This document shows, piece after piece, positions 25,117 through 33,539 of a DNA stretch of 64,000 bases (the stretch's first letter is position 1; each line of letters starts with the position of its first letter). The stretch comes from an uncultured Prevotella sp. Its GTDB lineage: Bacteria > Bacteroidota > Bacteroidia > Bacteroidales > Bacteroidaceae. Under the pieces are notes generated by a model. It worked only from the letters and a program-made list of their open reading frames with translations, had not been told where the DNA came from and made no database searches. The stretch lies in the NCBI GenBank assembly GCA_934256705.1, contig CAKQPF010000004.1:1-64000 (forward strand). The letters are read 5' to 3'. Made by a program: the position numbers and the translations under genes.

Positions 25117-26421
25117 ATGAAGACAGATATTATCATTATAGGAAGCGGACCTGGCGGTTATCGTACTGCCAGCTACGCTCTCCAGCAAGGCAAGCAGGTG
25201 GTCATCATCGAGAAGGCTGAGGCTGGTGGTACTTGTCTCAACTCCGGTTGCATCCCTACCAAATGTCTGGCTCATGATGCGGAAGTCAACGCTTCCGATT
25301 TCCCTGCAGCTGCTGAGCGCAAGCGCAACGTGATGGATCAGTTGCGTCAGGGCATTGAGCAGTTGCTCGCAGCTCCTGGCATCACCTTCGTAAGGGGCGA
25401 GGCTTCATTCAAGGATGCACGCACCGTCATCGTGAATGGTGAGGAATATGAGGCTGATGACATCATCATCGCTACAGGTTCCAGCAGCAAGATGCCCCCA
25501 GTCGAAGGCATTGACAATCCTCGTGTCATCACATCCACTGAGGCTCTCGACTTCCAGTCATTGCCTTCAGAGATTGTAATCATCGGTGCTGGCGTGATAG
25601 GCATGGAGTTTGCATCCATCCTTTCCCGTTTCGGAGCCAAGGTTACTGTGATAGAGTATCTCAAGGAGTGTCTCCCTGTCATCGACAAGGACATTGCCAA
25701 GAGAGTGCGCAAGCAGATAGAGAAGCTGCAGGGCGTGACATTCAATATGGACTCTGCCGTAAAGGCTATCACAGACAATGAGGTGGTGTTCACAAGCAAC
25801 AAGAACGGCAAGGAGACTCGCCTTGAGTGTCCTGGCTGTCCGGTTCTCGTAGCTACAGGCAGAAAGCCTAACATCGAAGGTCTCAACCTCGAAGCTGCCG
25901 GTGTGGAGTATTCTCCTAAGGGCATCACAGTCAATGACTATATGCTGACTTCAGTGCCTCATGTCTATGCTATCGGTGACGTGACCGGCAGACAGATGCT
26001 CGCACATGCCGCTATATTCATGGGCTTCCGTGCAGTGAACGCAATAGTAGGCAAGGCTGACAAGATACGTTTCGACATCATGCCTTCTGCTATCTTCACT
26101 TATCCTGAGGCTGCAGCAGTGGGACTCACCGAGGACCAGTGCAAGCAGCAGGGCATAGAATGCCGTTCCCTCAAGGGCTACTACCGTGCCAACGGAAAGG
26201 CTTTGGCAATCGAAGAGCCTGAAGGAATGGTGAAGCTCGTGGCAGGTGCTGACGGCAAGATTCTCGGTTGCACATCTTATGGTGCCCACTCTGCCGACAT
26301 CGTCCAGGAGGTTACCGCCTACATGAACTGCAATGCCACCGTTGCCGACATCGCTGATTCCGTGCATATCCATCCTACTCTCTCCGAGATACTACAGGAT
26401 GCTTGCGTAGGAGGTCATTAA
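25117..26421 (+). CDS. lpdA: Dihydrolipoyl dehydrogenase (L protein)
   Basis: FAD enzyme that reoxidises dihydrolipoyl-GcvH with NAD+. It is 434 residues, somewhat shorter than the usual 450-475. FAD-binding GSGPGGY (9-15), redox disulfide in GGTCLNSGCIPTKCL (about 37-51), NAD-binding GAGVIGMEF (about 157-165), second FAD site YAIGDVTG (about 288-295) and active-site His-Glu dyad in HIHPTLSEIL near the C-terminus. All catalytic residues are present. As last gene of the gcv operon it is presumably dedicated to glycine cleavage but could serve other 2-oxoacid complexes. Confidence 0.96.
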   Translation: MKTDIIIIGSGPGGYRTASYALQQGKQVVIIEKAEAGGTCLNSGCIPTKCLAHDAEVNASDFPAAAERKRNVMDQLRQGIEQLLAAPGITFVRGEASFKDARTVIVNGEEYEADDIIIATGSSSKMPPVEGIDNPRVITSTEALDFQSLPSEIVIIGAGVIGMEFASILSRFGAKVTVIEYLKECLPVIDKDIAKRVRKQIEKLQGVTFNMDSAVKAITDNEVVFTSNKNGKETRLECPGCPVLVATGRKPNIEGLNLEAAGVEYSPKGITVNDYMLTSVPHVYAIGDVTGRQMLAHAAIFMGFRAVNAIVGKADKIRFDIMPSAIFTYPEAAAVGLTEDQCKQQGIECRSLKGYYRANGKALAIEEPEGMVKLVAGADGKILGCTSYGAHSADIVQEVTAYMNCNATVADIADSVHIHPTLSEILQDACVGGH

Positions 26422-26454
26422 GCCACCGCATAACACCCATGTTTATATAATGAC

Positions 26455-26505
26455 AAAACTCTGTATCAAGCTGCACATCCCGTAGCTTGATACAGAGTTT
26501 TTTTG
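26455..26505. terminator. Bidirectional Rho-independent terminator
   Basis: A perfect 18-bp stem (ACTCTGTATCAAGCT with its complement AGCTTGATACAGAGT) has an 11-base loop, with A-rich sequence on one side and a T7 run on the other. It lies between the convergent lpd (plus) and asnA (minus) genes and can stop both. Confidence 0.93.
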
Positions 26506-26513
26506 TTTGAAAA

Positions 26514-27551
26514 CTAAATCAATGGCATGCCAGCCTCGCGACATTCCTTGCGCATATCATCGGGCCAGATGCTTGCCTGGATTTCTCCGATGTGGGCTTT
26601 GTGGAGCAATACCATGCAGAGACGACTCTGACCTATACCACCTCCTATGCTGAGAGGAAGCTGGTCATTGAGCAAACGCTGATGGAAATAGAGCTTTTCC
26701 CTGTCTTCCTTGCCTTCAAGCGCAAGCTGACGAAGCAGACTTTCCTTGTCCACTCGTATGCCCATACTTGACAATTCAAAGCTGCGCTGGAGCACAGGAT
26801 ACCATATCAGTATGTCGCCATTAAGACCAAGGAAACCGTCAGAGTTTGGCGTGGTCCAGTCATCATAGTCTGGAGCACGACCGTCATGCTTCTCTCCATT
26901 GCTCAACTTAGCTCCGATTCCGATGATGAACACCGCTCCATACTTCTCACAGATGGCATCTTCGCGCTCCTTCGGACTGAGATCCGGGTACATCTGCAGC
27001 AGTTCTTCGCTGTGGATGAAATGTATCTCACGAGGGAGGAACGGCTTTATCTGCGGATAAGTCTCGCAAGTGAGGTATTCTGTGCGGAGAATAGCATAGT
27101 AAATCTTCTTGACCACACGCTTGAGATAGTCGAGATTGCGGTCTTCCTTGGTGATGACAGCCTCCCAGTCCCACTGGTCCACGTAGAGGGAATGAAGATT
27201 GTCAAGCTCTTCGTCAGCACGAATGGCATTCATATCGGTATAGATACCGTGGTCAGGTTCTATCTCATACTCAGCAAGAGTAAGGCGTTTCCATTTGGCA
27301 AGTGAATGCACTACCTCGGCTCTCTGGTCGCCAAGGTCCTTGATAGGGAAAGAGACGGCACGCTCCACTCCGTTCAAGTCATCGTTGATACCGAGTCCTT
27401 GAAGCACGAAGAGCGGCGCTGTCACGCGGCTGAGACGAAGCTCTGTGCTGAGGTTTTGCTGAAAGAAATCTTTTATCTGCTTGATGCCCTGCTCTGTGTG
27501 CTTCATGTCGAGCAGAGCTTTATAGCCTTCCGGCTTTATCAATTTGCTCAT
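26514..27551 (-). CDS. asnA: Aspartate-ammonia ligase (asparagine synthetase A)
   Basis: Makes asparagine from aspartate, ammonia and ATP through aspartyl-AMP. It is 345 residues, standard for AsnA, a class II aminoacyl-tRNA-synthetase-like fold. ELRLSRVTAPLFV (about 37-49), AVSFPIKDLGDQRAEVVHSLAKWKR (about 65-89; key basic residues), GIYTDMNAIRADE and the C-terminal GGGIGQSRLCMVLL (about 304-317) are the family motifs. Expressed from a TACCTTTG -7 box at 27738, giving a leader of about 180 nt in which I recognise no known riboswitch. Confidence 0.97.
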   Translation of the reverse strand: MSKLIKPEGYKALLDMKHTEQGIKQIKDFFQQNLSTELRLSRVTAPLFVLQGLGINDDLNGVERAVSFPIKDLGDQRAEVVHSLAKWKRLTLAEYEIEPDHGIYTDMNAIRADEELDNLHSLYVDQWDWEAVITKEDRNLDYLKRVVKKIYYAILRTEYLTCETYPQIKPFLPREIHFIHSEELLQMYPDLSPKEREDAICEKYGAVFIIGIGAKLSNGEKHDGRAPDYDDWTTPNSDGFLGLNGDILIWYPVLQRSFELSSMGIRVDKESLLRQLALEGKEDREKLYFHQRLLNDQLPLSIGGGIGQSRLCMVLLHKAHIGEIQASIWPDDMRKECREAGMPLI

Positions 27552-27737
27552 TATATTTGGTTTGTTGTCTGGTTGCTACTTTCGTTGTAAGATGGTTCAG
27601 GAGGTCAAAGACGTTGGCATACAGCCCATTGCATCAGACCGGAACACGATGATTACTCGGGGATTACGCTCCTGGATACTGAATACAATCGTGCGGACTA
27701 AGATTCCACAGGAAACGGAATGCCTCGAAAACGACTG

Positions 27738-27745
27738 CAAAGGTA
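27738..27745 (-). promoter_or_regulatory. -7 box TACCTTTG for asnA
   Basis: Reverse complement of CAAAGGTA followed by CAG. It implies an unusually long leader (about 180 nt) that contains no recognised RNA element. Confidence 0.5.
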
Positions 27746-27821
27746 CAAATAAAATATTATTCTGCAAACACTTTTGCCATTTATTTTTACAATATGACAC
27801 CTGTTTGCCCATTTTACTATA

Positions 27822-30059
27822 CTATTTGCTCTTCAACCTTGTCAAATCCCTTACCTCTCCTACGACCCAAAGGATGTCGCCTTTGGCAAAGCGATAGGTA
27901 GGTGCCACCTTGGTCAGGCTGTCTTCGTTTGACTCCAGACCCACGACCATACAACTGTATTCGCTTCGTATTCCGCTTTCCATCAGCGACTTTCCGAGAA
28001 ACTTGCTTTGCCCGTCTATAACGACACGTTCGAGTTTCATCTCATGTTTCTCGATTTCATAGTCTTCATCGAATGTCTCATCCTGAATGGCAGCATTGAG
28101 ATTGGCGAGCTGTTCGTCAGTACCGATGACGCTCAGCCTGTCTCCCGGGAACACCGTGTCCATAGCTGTAGGGATGTTTATCCTGCGGTTTCCACGGAGA
28201 ATGCTGCTCACGCTGACTCCGAATCGCTGATTGATATGCAGGTCCTTTAGCGTCTTGCCTCCCCAAAGCGTGTCGTCAGGCAATACCACCTCACTGATAT
28301 GCAGGTCACGATCGAGCAGATGTCCCTCGAAAAGGGGGCGACGCTTGCCGGACACCTGTGCGGCAATGTCCCTCGAACGCAGGTTCTGGACGAAGAGACG
28401 TTCTATCCTTATCGAGCTGGATTTCATCCTTTTGGACAGCAATATGCCCATTACCAATACGATAGCGAGGCACAGGACGAAAGCAAAGGAGAACTCCGTC
28501 AGCGTGCTTACGACGTAGAAGATAAGGAGAAGGACGAGAATGGTGCGGACTATGAGGGTAAATACGAGCGGAAGACGATTGTGATAACTCTCTATCCAGA
28601 GCGCCTTGAACTCATTGCTGTGCAGCTTTTTCATCACGATAGCACGGAGAAAAGGTGCCATGAAGAGCACCGTGGCGGCGGCGCAAAGCATATTCGCCCA
28701 GCGCACTGGCATCAATTCACGGGCAAACGGCAGGAAAAAGGTGAACATCAGCACTACGATGGCTATGCTCAAGACTCCATAAATGGCAGTATTCATCAGC
28801 ATTGCGCGCAGCAATATGCGCCAGTTGCTCTCCGTATCTTTTGATGAAGGCATCCGCTCTGCCAGTCTATTGATGCGTTTTACCCATACTTTCGGCAGGC
28901 TGCGCTCCAGCAAAGCGTATGCCGGCACTGCGCCCCTTATCATATAAGGTGTAAGGAAAGTGGTGATAACAGATACTGCCACCACGACCGGGTAGAGGAA
29001 ATCGCCTATCACTCCGAGCGACAGTCCGAGCGAAGCGATGATGAAAGCGAACTCACCTATCTGCGCCATTGAGAATCCGCAGCGCATAGCCTGCTTGAGA
29101 GACTGTCCAGAAAGGAGGTAACCGAGCGTTCCGAAGATGCTTTGACCGAAGATGATGGTGAGGGTAAGGACGATGATTGGAACGGCATAATCCACCAGTA
29201 TCTTAGGATCCACGAGCATACCTACTGACACGAAGAATATGGCTCCGAAGAGATTCTTGACCGGTTCCACCACCTTTTCTATCTTATCTGCCTCAATGGT
29301 CTCGGCAAGGATGCTTCCCATGATGAATGCTCCGAAGGCACTTGAGAAACCTACCTTCGTGCTTATCACCGCCATAAGGCAACAGAAACCGAGCGAAACG
29401 ATGAGAAGGGTCTCGGCATTCATCAGTTTTCTGACCTTGCGAAGGAATATCGGCACGGCGAAGATTCCCACCACGAGCCACAGTACGAGGAAAAATCCTA
29501 TATTGAGCACCGACCCTATCATCTGCTCTCCATCCGGTGATTTGCCGCTTGCCACGGCACTCAGCATCACCATCATCACGATGGCGAGGATATCCTCAAG
29601 GATAAGGACGCTCATGACCATACCGGCAAACTTCTGCTGGCGCAGTCCAAGGTCGTCGAAAGCCTTGTAGATGATGGTGGTGGACGACATCGCGAGCATT
29701 CCTCCGAGGAAGATGCAGTTCATCTGCGTCCATCCGAAGAGTTTTCCCACTCCCACTCCCGTCAGCATCATGGAGAAGATGATGGTGAGCGCCGCAATGA
29801 CTGGAGCCGACCCCATCTTGAGTATCTTCTTGAAAGAGAAGTCGAGACCGAGCGAGAAGAGCAGGAACATCACTCCTATATCAGCCCACGACTGGATATT
29901 CTCCTTGTTCATTACCGACATGGTCCATGAGAAATGCGGCGAAACGAGAAATCCCGCCACGATATATCCCAACACCAAAGGTTGCTTCAACCGTTTGAAA
30001 AGAAGGGTTACTATTCCTGCTACAATCAGTATAAGTGCTAAATCCTGAACTAATGACAT
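27822..30059 (-). CDS. CPA2-family cation:proton antiporter with TrkA-C domains
   Basis: Inner-membrane monovalent-cation/proton antiporter, 745 residues. Residues about 1-385 form the Na+/H+ exchanger domain (PF00999) of about 12 helices, beginning MSLVQDLALILIVAGIVTLL and including FLLFSLGLDF (about 66-75). A further membrane section (about 415-545) is followed by two TrkA-C-like ligand-binding domains: one with VVLPDDTLWGGKTLKDLHIN and FPGDRLSVIGTDEQL (about 590-660), the other at 670-745. There is no TrkA-N NAD-binding domain, unlike KefB/KefC. Role in K+ or Na+ and pH homeostasis is inferred. It appears to be a single-gene transcript. Confidence 0.88.
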   Translation of the reverse strand: MSLVQDLALILIVAGIVTLLFKRLKQPLVLGYIVAGFLVSPHFSWTMSVMNKENIQSWADIGVMFLLFSLGLDFSFKKILKMGSAPVIAALTIIFSMMLTGVGVGKLFGWTQMNCIFLGGMLAMSSTTIIYKAFDDLGLRQQKFAGMVMSVLILEDILAIVMMVMLSAVASGKSPDGEQMIGSVLNIGFFLVLWLVVGIFAVPIFLRKVRKLMNAETLLIVSLGFCCLMAVISTKVGFSSAFGAFIMGSILAETIEADKIEKVVEPVKNLFGAIFFVSVGMLVDPKILVDYAVPIIVLTLTIIFGQSIFGTLGYLLSGQSLKQAMRCGFSMAQIGEFAFIIASLGLSLGVIGDFLYPVVVAVSVITTFLTPYMIRGAVPAYALLERSLPKVWVKRINRLAERMPSSKDTESNWRILLRAMLMNTAIYGVLSIAIVVLMFTFFLPFARELMPVRWANMLCAAATVLFMAPFLRAIVMKKLHSNEFKALWIESYHNRLPLVFTLIVRTILVLLLIFYVVSTLTEFSFAFVLCLAIVLVMGILLSKRMKSSSIRIERLFVQNLRSRDIAAQVSGKRRPLFEGHLLDRDLHISEVVLPDDTLWGGKTLKDLHINQRFGVSVSSILRGNRRINIPTAMDTVFPGDRLSVIGTDEQLANLNAAIQDETFDEDYEIEKHEMKLERVVIDGQSKFLGKSLMESGIRSEYSCMVVGLESNEDSLTKVAPTYRFAKGDILWVVGEVRDLTRLKSK

Positions 30060-30082
30060 ATTGGGTGATATTTAATTTGAAT

Positions 30083-30245
30083 AGTAAACAGTGAAAAGTG
30101 AACAGCGAAAAGTGAATAGTGAAAAATCGCACTGACGCAATTATTAGGGAATAGGAGATTTGTTTCTCTCGCTTGCAAATTTCCCAGTGGCGAGAAACCA
30201 TGAGTGACAAGTGTAATCTCTTATTACCTATTACTATTCCCTATT
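30083..30245. repeat. Composite heptamer element (GTGAAAA array plus AATAGGA hairpin)
   Basis: Period-7 units GTGAAAA, GTGAACA, GCGAAAA and GTGAATA vary mainly at the sixth base. They are followed by the tail AATCGCACTGACGCAATTAT, then a GGGAATAGGAGATT arm (30148-30161) facing AATCTCTTATTACCTATTAC and ATTCCCTATTCCC (about 30214-30248). The core contains ACCATGAGTGACAAGTG, inverse of that at 2266-2286. Confidence 0.75.
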
Positions 30246-30249
30246 CCCT

Positions 30250-30320
30250 CATCTTCCCCCAAGGGGGACAGGAGGGGGGCTGTCAATGTCCGCCACCGTG
30301 CCAACGGCTTTTACCGTTGG
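30250..30320. repeat. C/G-rich module next to a 32-bp palindrome repeat
   Basis: CTTCCCCCAAGGGGGACAGG (30253-30272) is the best form of the dispersed C/G module. The 32-bp palindrome repeat follows in minus orientation at 30289-30320 with an intact stem. Confidence 0.7.
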
Positions 30321-30368
30321 TTGACAATCTCACGAAACAACCAAACAACCAGACAACAAAAAAGCAAA

Positions 30369-30429
30369 AAAAATGGGAGTTGAGTCCTTCACTTGTGTTT
30401 TTCAAGCGAAAAGGCTAACTCCCATTTTT
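30369..30429 (-). terminator. Terminator of pepT
   Basis: The perfect 13-bp stem AAAAATGGGAGTT/AACTCCCATTTTT encloses a smaller hairpin and is followed on the minus strand by a T-rich run (complement of AAAGCAAAAA). It lies 51 bp beyond the pepT stop. Confidence 0.85.
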
Positions 30430-30479
30430 CTTTGTTTATTAGTCATTCTTCATTGAATGATCATCCGTTTTCATAGCTA

Positions 30480-31703
30480 TCAATCGTTGTAGGAAGCAGT
30501 GAGCTGACAGATTCTTACCACTGTCATCATTGCCTTTTCCATCACCTGAACAGAGGCAAACTCGTAAGGTCCATGGAAATTGACTCCACCTGCGAAGATG
30601 TTAGGGCAAGGAAGTCCCTTGAAAGAGAGCTGTGCTCCATCTGTACCGCCACGGATAGGCTGCACCTTTGGAGAGAAACCTTCCTCCTGCATTGCGCGGA
30701 GCACGAGGTCGATGACGTGCTGCACTGGCTCTATCTTCTCCTTCATGTTGTAGTACTGGTCATTGATACTTGCTTCGCAGACACCTTCACCATACTTCTC
30801 ATTTATCATATCCGCCACCTTAGCCATCTGGCGCTTGCGATCCTCGAAGCGTGCACGGTCATGGTCACGGATGATATATGAGAGCTGAGCTTTCTCCACG
30901 CCGCCTGTCATGCCTGTAAGGTGGAAGAATCCCTGATAGCCATCTGTGGTTTCAGGAGTCTCATCCTGCGGAAGCATCTGTGCGAACTCCGTAGCGATGC
31001 GGGCCGCATTGATCATCTTTTCCTTGGCATATCCCGGGTGAACGCTGACACCTGTGAAGTTTATCTTTGCGCCAGCAGCGTTGAAATTCTCGTATTCCAG
31101 TTCGCCGAGGTCACCGCCATCCATAGTGTAAGCCCATTCGCATCCGAATTTCTCTACATCGAAATGGTGTGCTCCCATGCCGATTTCCTCATCCGGATTG
31201 AATCCTACGCGGATATCGCCATGCTCAATCTCCGGATGCTGCTGGAGATAGACCATAGCCTGCACTATTTCAGCGATGCCAGCTTTGTCGTCAGCACCGA
31301 GAAGAGTGTGGCCATCAGTTACGATAAGGTCCTCTCCCTTGTGTTCGAGAAGTTCTGGAAACTTGCTTGGAGAAGAGATGATGCCCTCAGAGAGCACGAT
31401 GTCACCACCGTCATAGTTGGTCACTATTCTTGGATTGACGTTAGCTCCTGAGCAGTCAGGCGATGTATCATAGTGAGAGATAAATCCGATAGTCGGAATA
31501 TTCTTCTTGGAATTGCTTTTCAGCGTAGCATAGATATAGCCGTTAGCGTCCATCTCCACGTCAGCAAGTCCCTCACGCTCAAGTTCTTCTTTGAGATACT
31601 TGGCAAAGACAAGCTGCTTTGCAGTACTTGGCACTGTCTGGCTTTCTTCGCTGGACTGTGTGTCAAACTTGGTATAATTTACGAATCTTTCTACTAAGTT
31701 CAT
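30480..31703 (-). CDS. pepT: Peptidase T (tripeptide aminopeptidase)
   Basis: Cytoplasmic M20 metallopeptidase that removes the N-terminal residue from tripeptides; 407 residues, standard length. Metal ligands and catalytic residues are visible in GFISHYDTSPDCSG (about 73-86), LLGADDKAGIAEIV (about 137-150), NPDEEIGMGAHHFD (about 172-185), YTMDGGDLGELE (about 192-203) and the C-terminal GVNFHGPYEFASV. RGGTDGAQLSFKGLPCPN is the dimer-domain signature. Fits amino-acid nutrition from peptides, as usual in this group. Monocistronic between a TACTTTTG -7 box (31821-31828) and its terminator. Confidence 0.96.
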   Translation of the reverse strand: MNLVERFVNYTKFDTQSSEESQTVPSTAKQLVFAKYLKEELEREGLADVEMDANGYIYATLKSNSKKNIPTIGFISHYDTSPDCSGANVNPRIVTNYDGGDIVLSEGIISSPSKFPELLEHKGEDLIVTDGHTLLGADDKAGIAEIVQAMVYLQQHPEIEHGDIRVGFNPDEEIGMGAHHFDVEKFGCEWAYTMDGGDLGELEYENFNAAGAKINFTGVSVHPGYAKEKMINAARIATEFAQMLPQDETPETTDGYQGFFHLTGMTGGVEKAQLSYIIRDHDRARFEDRKRQMAKVADMINEKYGEGVCEASINDQYYNMKEKIEPVQHVIDLVLRAMQEEGFSPKVQPIRGGTDGAQLSFKGLPCPNIFAGGVNFHGPYEFASVQVMEKAMMTVVRICQLTASYND

Positions 31704-31704
31704 A

Positions 31705-31758
31705 ATTTATAGTTTTTGGTTTTGGGTATTTGGTTTTTGGTATTTGGTTAATTCCATT
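31705..31758. repeat. GGTWTTT heptamer array in the pepT leader
   Basis: Period-7 units GGTTTTG, GGTATTT, GGTTTTT, GGTATTT and GGTTAAT occur immediately upstream of pepT, inside the leader predicted from the -7 box at 31821. Confidence 0.6.
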
Positions 31759-31911
31759 TCCATTTCAGGAAAACGGGAGAGAAGCATTGACGCCATCATC
31801 ATTCCGAAATTTCCTAACTGCAAAAGTAATACTTTTTTCTTTAGAATGCAAAAGTTACACCTTTTTTATTAAAAATTCACACAAAAAGCCCTTTCATTCG
31901 ATTCTTTTTCA

Positions 31912-31919
31912 TAACTTTG
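31912..31919 (+). promoter_or_regulatory. -7 box TAACTTTG for the PfkB kinase
   Basis: Perfect TAnnTTTG match. The start codon is at 32123, so the leader is about 200 nt and consists largely of heptamer repeats. Confidence 0.6.
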
Positions 31920-31937
31920 TAGGCTGGATAGTCTGCA

Positions 31938-32118
31938 ATGGTTGTGGGTTGTGGGTTGTTGGTTGTGGGTAAGTTACCACTTTAATGGTTTTTGGTTGTC
32001 GGTTGTGGGTAAGTTACCACTATTCGACCAACAACCAAAAACCGACAACCAACAACCAACAACCAACAACCCAACAACCCAACAACCAACAACCAACAAC
32101 CGACAACCAACAACCAAC
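31938..32118. repeat. Facing GGTTGTG / AACAACC heptamer arrays in a leader
   Basis: Two GGTTGTG/GGTTGTC blocks (31938-31974 and 31990-32013), each ending GGGTAAGTTACCACT, face a longer AACAACC/AAAACCGA block (32030-32118). The arms pair into a long hairpin lying wholly between the promoter and the start codon of the kinase gene. Confidence 0.75.
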
Positions 32119-32122
32119 CAAA

Positions 32123-33043
32123 ATGATAATAGGATTAGGAGAAACAATTCTCGACATAATATTCAAGGACGACAAACCGTCAGCCGCCGTGCCAGGAGGC
32201 AGCACTTTCAATGCTATCATCTCGCTTGGCAGAACGGGAGTGCCAGTCACCATAGTGACCGAAACGGGCAATGACCACGTAGGCGACATCATAGTCAATT
32301 ACCTTACTGACAATGGTGTCTCAACGGAATACGTCAACAGACGGTCTGACAGCAAGTCACATATATCGTTGGCTTTCCTCAATGACCATAACGATGCGTG
32401 CTACGAATTCTATAAGGACCATGCACACGCCTGCATAGAGCCACGCCTTCCCGCCGTCAAAGCTGGGGATGTGCTGCTCTTCGGTTCGTTTTTCGCTGTC
32501 AATCCCGTCATCCGCGATGTGGTAAGACCATTCATAGAGAAAGCTCACAAGGCAGGTGCGTTCATCTATTACGACATCAATTTCCGCAAATCGCACATCG
32601 AGGACATCCCTCTCATCATGGACAACATCAATGAGAACATGCAGTTTTCCACAGTGGTGCGCGGTTCGCTCGAAGATTTCTTCTATCTTTTCGGCACAGA
32701 CAACGTGGAGGAAATCTACGAAAAGCATATCAGTCCTTACTGTCCATGCTTCATCTGCACCGACGGAAGCAAGCCTTTGCACCTCTTCACTCCGTCGCTG
32801 CGCCTCTCCTACCCTACCGCTCCCGTCACTACAGTCAGCACTATCGGTGCCGGTGATAATTTCAATGCCGGCTTCATCTATGGCTTACACAGGAAAGGGC
32901 ATACAGCCGCCAAGGATTTCATCACGCTGAAAGAAGAGGAATGGAGAGACATGATACGTTTCGGGCAGGCTTTCTCTTCCCACGTATGCACCTCTTTCTC
33001 CAACTCCATCAGTCAGGAGTTTGCAGCTGGCCTGGTTGTTTAG
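32123..33043 (+). CDS. PfkB-family carbohydrate kinase (fructokinase-like)
   Basis: Cytoplasmic ribokinase-fold sugar kinase, 306 residues, starting at MIIGLGETILDIIF (32123). The frame upstream encodes only repeat-derived NNQQPTT-type residues and is rejected. The substrate-side motif is VPGGSTFNAIISLGRTG (about 23-39). The ATP/anion-hole motif with catalytic Asp is GAGDNFNAGF (about 242-251). Fructose is the likeliest sugar given GGSTFN and length, but adenosine or other sugars are possible. No sugar pathway gene adjoins it. Its leader is occupied by a heptamer-repeat hairpin. Confidence 0.85.
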   Translation: MIIGLGETILDIIFKDDKPSAAVPGGSTFNAIISLGRTGVPVTIVTETGNDHVGDIIVNYLTDNGVSTEYVNRRSDSKSHISLAFLNDHNDACYEFYKDHAHACIEPRLPAVKAGDVLLFGSFFAVNPVIRDVVRPFIEKAHKAGAFIYYDINFRKSHIEDIPLIMDNINENMQFSTVVRGSLEDFFYLFGTDNVEEIYEKHISPYCPCFICTDGSKPLHLFTPSLRLSYPTAPVTTVSTIGAGDNFNAGFIYGLHRKGHTAAKDFITLKEEEWRDMIRFGQAFSSHVCTSFSNSISQEFAAGLVV

Positions 33044-33125
33044 TTGTTTTGTTGTTTTGTTGATTGTCAAATTGCAAACGAGCCTTACAAACAACAAAAC
33101 AACAAAAGAACAAGACAACAAGGCA
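33025..33125. repeat. Facing period-8 arrays (GTTGTTTT / AACAAAAC)
   Basis: GTTGTTTA GTTGTTTT GTTGTTTT units (from 33035) face AACAAAAC, AACAAAAG, AACAAGAC and AACAAGGC units (about 33090-33130) around a 30-base core. The first units cover the last codons of the kinase gene. Confidence 0.7.
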
Positions 33126-33190
33126 ACAAACCAATAAGTTAATAAGAATGAAATATGACCGCTTTTCTTGATTATCTCATCAGAACAGCT

Positions 33191-33198
33191 TAACTTTG
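33191..33198 (+). promoter_or_regulatory. -7 box TAACTTTG for the divIC gene
   Basis: Perfect consensus followed by CA. A TTTTCTTG stretch at 33163-33170 is at -33 spacing. Leader about 15 nt. Confidence 0.6.
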
Positions 33199-33219
33199 CA
33201 CAAATAAAACTTTTGCTAA

Positions 33220-33534
33220 ATGGGAAAGATTAACACTATATGGGCTTATCTCGGCAGACATAAATACCTCATCACCATCATCATCGGACTACTTCTCGTA
33301 GGCGTAGTGGATGAAGGAAGCATCCGCAAATACGCCATTCTGAATATGCAGATCAATGAGCTCAAGGCTGAGATAAACCAGTATCAGGAACAGTTCGAGC
33401 GCGACTCCACACGCCTCGATGCCCTCATCAATACTCCGAAAGGCGTGGAGAAGGTGGCTCGCGAGCGTTATCTCATGAAGCGCGAGAATGAGGATATCTT
33501 CATAATGAGCACCGACCAGAAGGCGGAACAATGA
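33220..33534 (+). CDS. Septum formation initiator, FtsB/DivIC family
   Basis: Bitopic inner-membrane protein of the divisome, 104 residues. A short cytoplasmic N-terminus, one membrane helix (KYLITIIIGLLLVGVVDEG, about 15-33), then a periplasmic coiled coil (about 38-75, INELKAEINQYQEQFERDS) and the conserved C-terminal region EKVARERYLMKRENEDIF. Expected to connect FtsL-type and FtsQ-type proteins during septal peptidoglycan synthesis. Its stop codon overlaps the small array that precedes the next membrane protein, with which it is probably co-transcribed. Confidence 0.88.
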   Translation: MGKINTIWAYLGRHKYLITIIIGLLLVGVVDEGSIRKYAILNMQINELKAEINQYQEQFERDSTRLDALINTPKGVEKVARERYLMKRENEDIFIMSTDQKAEQ

Positions 33535-33539
33535 AAACT

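Noticed and set aside
24085..25275. 396-codon open frame antisense to gcvPB and lpd
   Set aside because: It spans two well-conserved sense genes and their junction and has no domain signature, so it is a codon shadow.
31985..32122. N-terminal extension of the PfkB kinase rich in NNQQPTT
   Set aside because: It is translation of the AACAACC heptamer array; kinase homology begins exactly at MIIGLGE and a clear -7 box places the array in the leader.
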